Source of the DNA: Variovorax beijingensis
Lineage (GTDB): Bacteria; Pseudomonadota; Gammaproteobacteria; Burkholderiales; Burkholderiaceae_C
Direction: 5' to 3'
DNA: 64,000 nt
NCBI RefSeq assembly: GCF_003951285.1
Contig: NZ_RXFQ01000011.1
Coordinates: 146,336-210,335 of the forward strand
Made by a program: the position numbers and the translations under genes
The notes under the pieces: generated by a model
Told to the model about the DNA's origin: nothing
The model's input: the letters and a program-made list of their open reading frames with translations, nothing else
Databases searched by the model: none
In this document: positions 63,447-64,000 of the stretch, piece after piece
Layout of the letters: each line of letters begins with the position of its first letter
Position numbering within the stretch: position 1 is the stretch's first letter

Positions 63447-63839
63447 TTGCATAGGGATTTCGGGCGCGTACTTTGCATTGCGCACTCCGCTGGATGTGCC
63501 CCTATCAACTCAGATAGTGGCGCCCCGCGGTCTTTCGCGCGAGAGTTCCATCACGAAGCACGTCGCTTCGCCGATGGAGAAAGCGGTGGAATCGATCCCC
63601 AAGCATTCGAGACCTGGAAACAGCTGTATTCGCGCTGGCACCAAGCGAACGGGCGAGCGCTCAAAGCCCGTGGTGATGTGAACGTCGCCCTGATGAAGTG
63701 CGCCTATGGCTGCGGCAATCCTCCGAACCGCAAGCAGTTGGACCGAGTCGGCAAACTGGAACACGATGCCGACTGGCTACGCATTCAAATGGACGCGAAG
63801 ATCTTCAGCATGTTCGGCCTCACCCGAGCCATCACATAG
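63447..63839 (+). CDS. Small phage-like hypothetical protein, start uncertain
   Basis: Up to 130 residues. Only a TTG at 63447 opens the frame. The first ~50 residues look arbitrary, but from IDPQAFETWKQLYSRWHQAN onward it is a convincing helical protein (RALKARGDVNVALMK; QLDRVGKLEHDADWLRIQMD). The 5' end may have been lost or shifted. Unknown function. Confidence 0.45.
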   Translation: MHRDFGRVLCIAHSAGCAPINSDSGAPRSFAREFHHEARRFADGESGGIDPQAFETWKQLYSRWHQANGRALKARGDVNVALMKCAYGCGNPPNRKQLDRVGKLEHDADWLRIQMDAKIFSMFGLTRAIT

Positions 63840-63850
63840 TGCTGCACAAT

Positions 63851-64000
63851 CAGCGAGGCCAGGCGTCGATCAGGCCTTGGCGCTTCGATTTCTCGCAGCC
63901 ATAGGCCCGAATCCATTCGGATGTCCAACTAGCCAAGTCACTCGAAGTAGCACCAGCCTTTAGTGTGCCGGTGAGCTGGCCCCTTGAATGACAGGACACG
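63851..64000 (-). CDS. Possible C-terminus of a gene cut by the window edge
   Basis: A minus-strand frame open from the window edge to TGA at 63851 encodes a tail including SDLASWTSEWIRAYGCEKSK and LIDAWPR. It looks protein-like but is short and incomplete. No identification. Confidence 0.25.

Overview
The window is high-G+C DNA of a beta-proteobacterium. The gene set (pgaABCD, an HU protein with a long Lys/Ala/Pro tail, Bug-type and TRAP-type solute receptors, many LysR regulators, a citrate-type MHS permease, hemE, priA, rep, nadE) and the protein style point to the Comamonadaceae, most likely Variovorax. That placement is an inference from gene content, not a search result. Most of 0.1-57.7 kb is ordinary dense chromosome. 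The last ~6 kb is a foreign-looking island.

Layout. 0.1-3.7 kb: lytic transglycosylase MltA, a small lipoprotein and a creatininase-family hydrolase. 3.7-10.2 kb: a complete poly-beta-1,6-GlcNAc operon (pgaA porin, pgaB deacetylase, pgaC synthase, pgaD) with overlapping start and stop codons and an inverted repeat in its leader. 10.3-13.7 kb: an SDR protein that has lost its catalytic residues, a LysR regulator divergent from an alcohol dehydrogenase, and a GNAT acetyltransferase. 13.7-21.6 kb: a PQQ-type sugar dehydrogenase lipoprotein, AlaX editing protein, a DsbD/ScsB thiol reductase with a redoxin, an MHS permease and hemE. 21.6-31.1 kb: two DnaA-box matches ahead of priA, a ClpP-like pseudo-protease, an AEC carrier, rep, a lipoprotein, outer-membrane phospholipase A and nadE.

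31.1-39.7 kb is a signalling cluster on the minus strand: an orphan TRAP receptor overlapping a membrane GGDEF-EAL protein, then a Cache-PAS-GGDEF cyclase, then a soluble PAS-PAS hybrid kinase. With pga in the same window, this suggests c-di-GMP control of matrix, but no direct link is visible. 39.8-44.9 kb holds two LysR genes, HU, and a Bug receptor plus amidase. 44.9-49.6 kb holds an alpha carbonic anhydrase, a Cu(I) P-type ATPase preceded by a MerR-like promoter and a 20-residue ORF resembling a truncated CopZ, a small protein and an SMP-30 protein. 49.6-57.5 kb holds a Tat lipoprotein with alginate-lyase, Fn3 and LamG-like domains, a candidate PD-(D/E)XK-fold protein, an mscS pseudogene, DUF427, a hydrolase, an SRPBCC protein and a chemoreceptor.

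57.7-64 kb is the island. It is bounded on the left by a 50-nt 3' fragment of tRNA-Phe that still has its own terminator, the usual scar of integration at a tRNA. It carries phage-like HNH genes, an AT-rich secreted glycosidase-like protein, small hypothetical genes, an SRAP (HMCES/YedK) pseudogene with a perfect SOS box in its divergent promoter, and a secreted beta-helix protein. The integrase and intact tRNA-Phe would lie to the right of the window.
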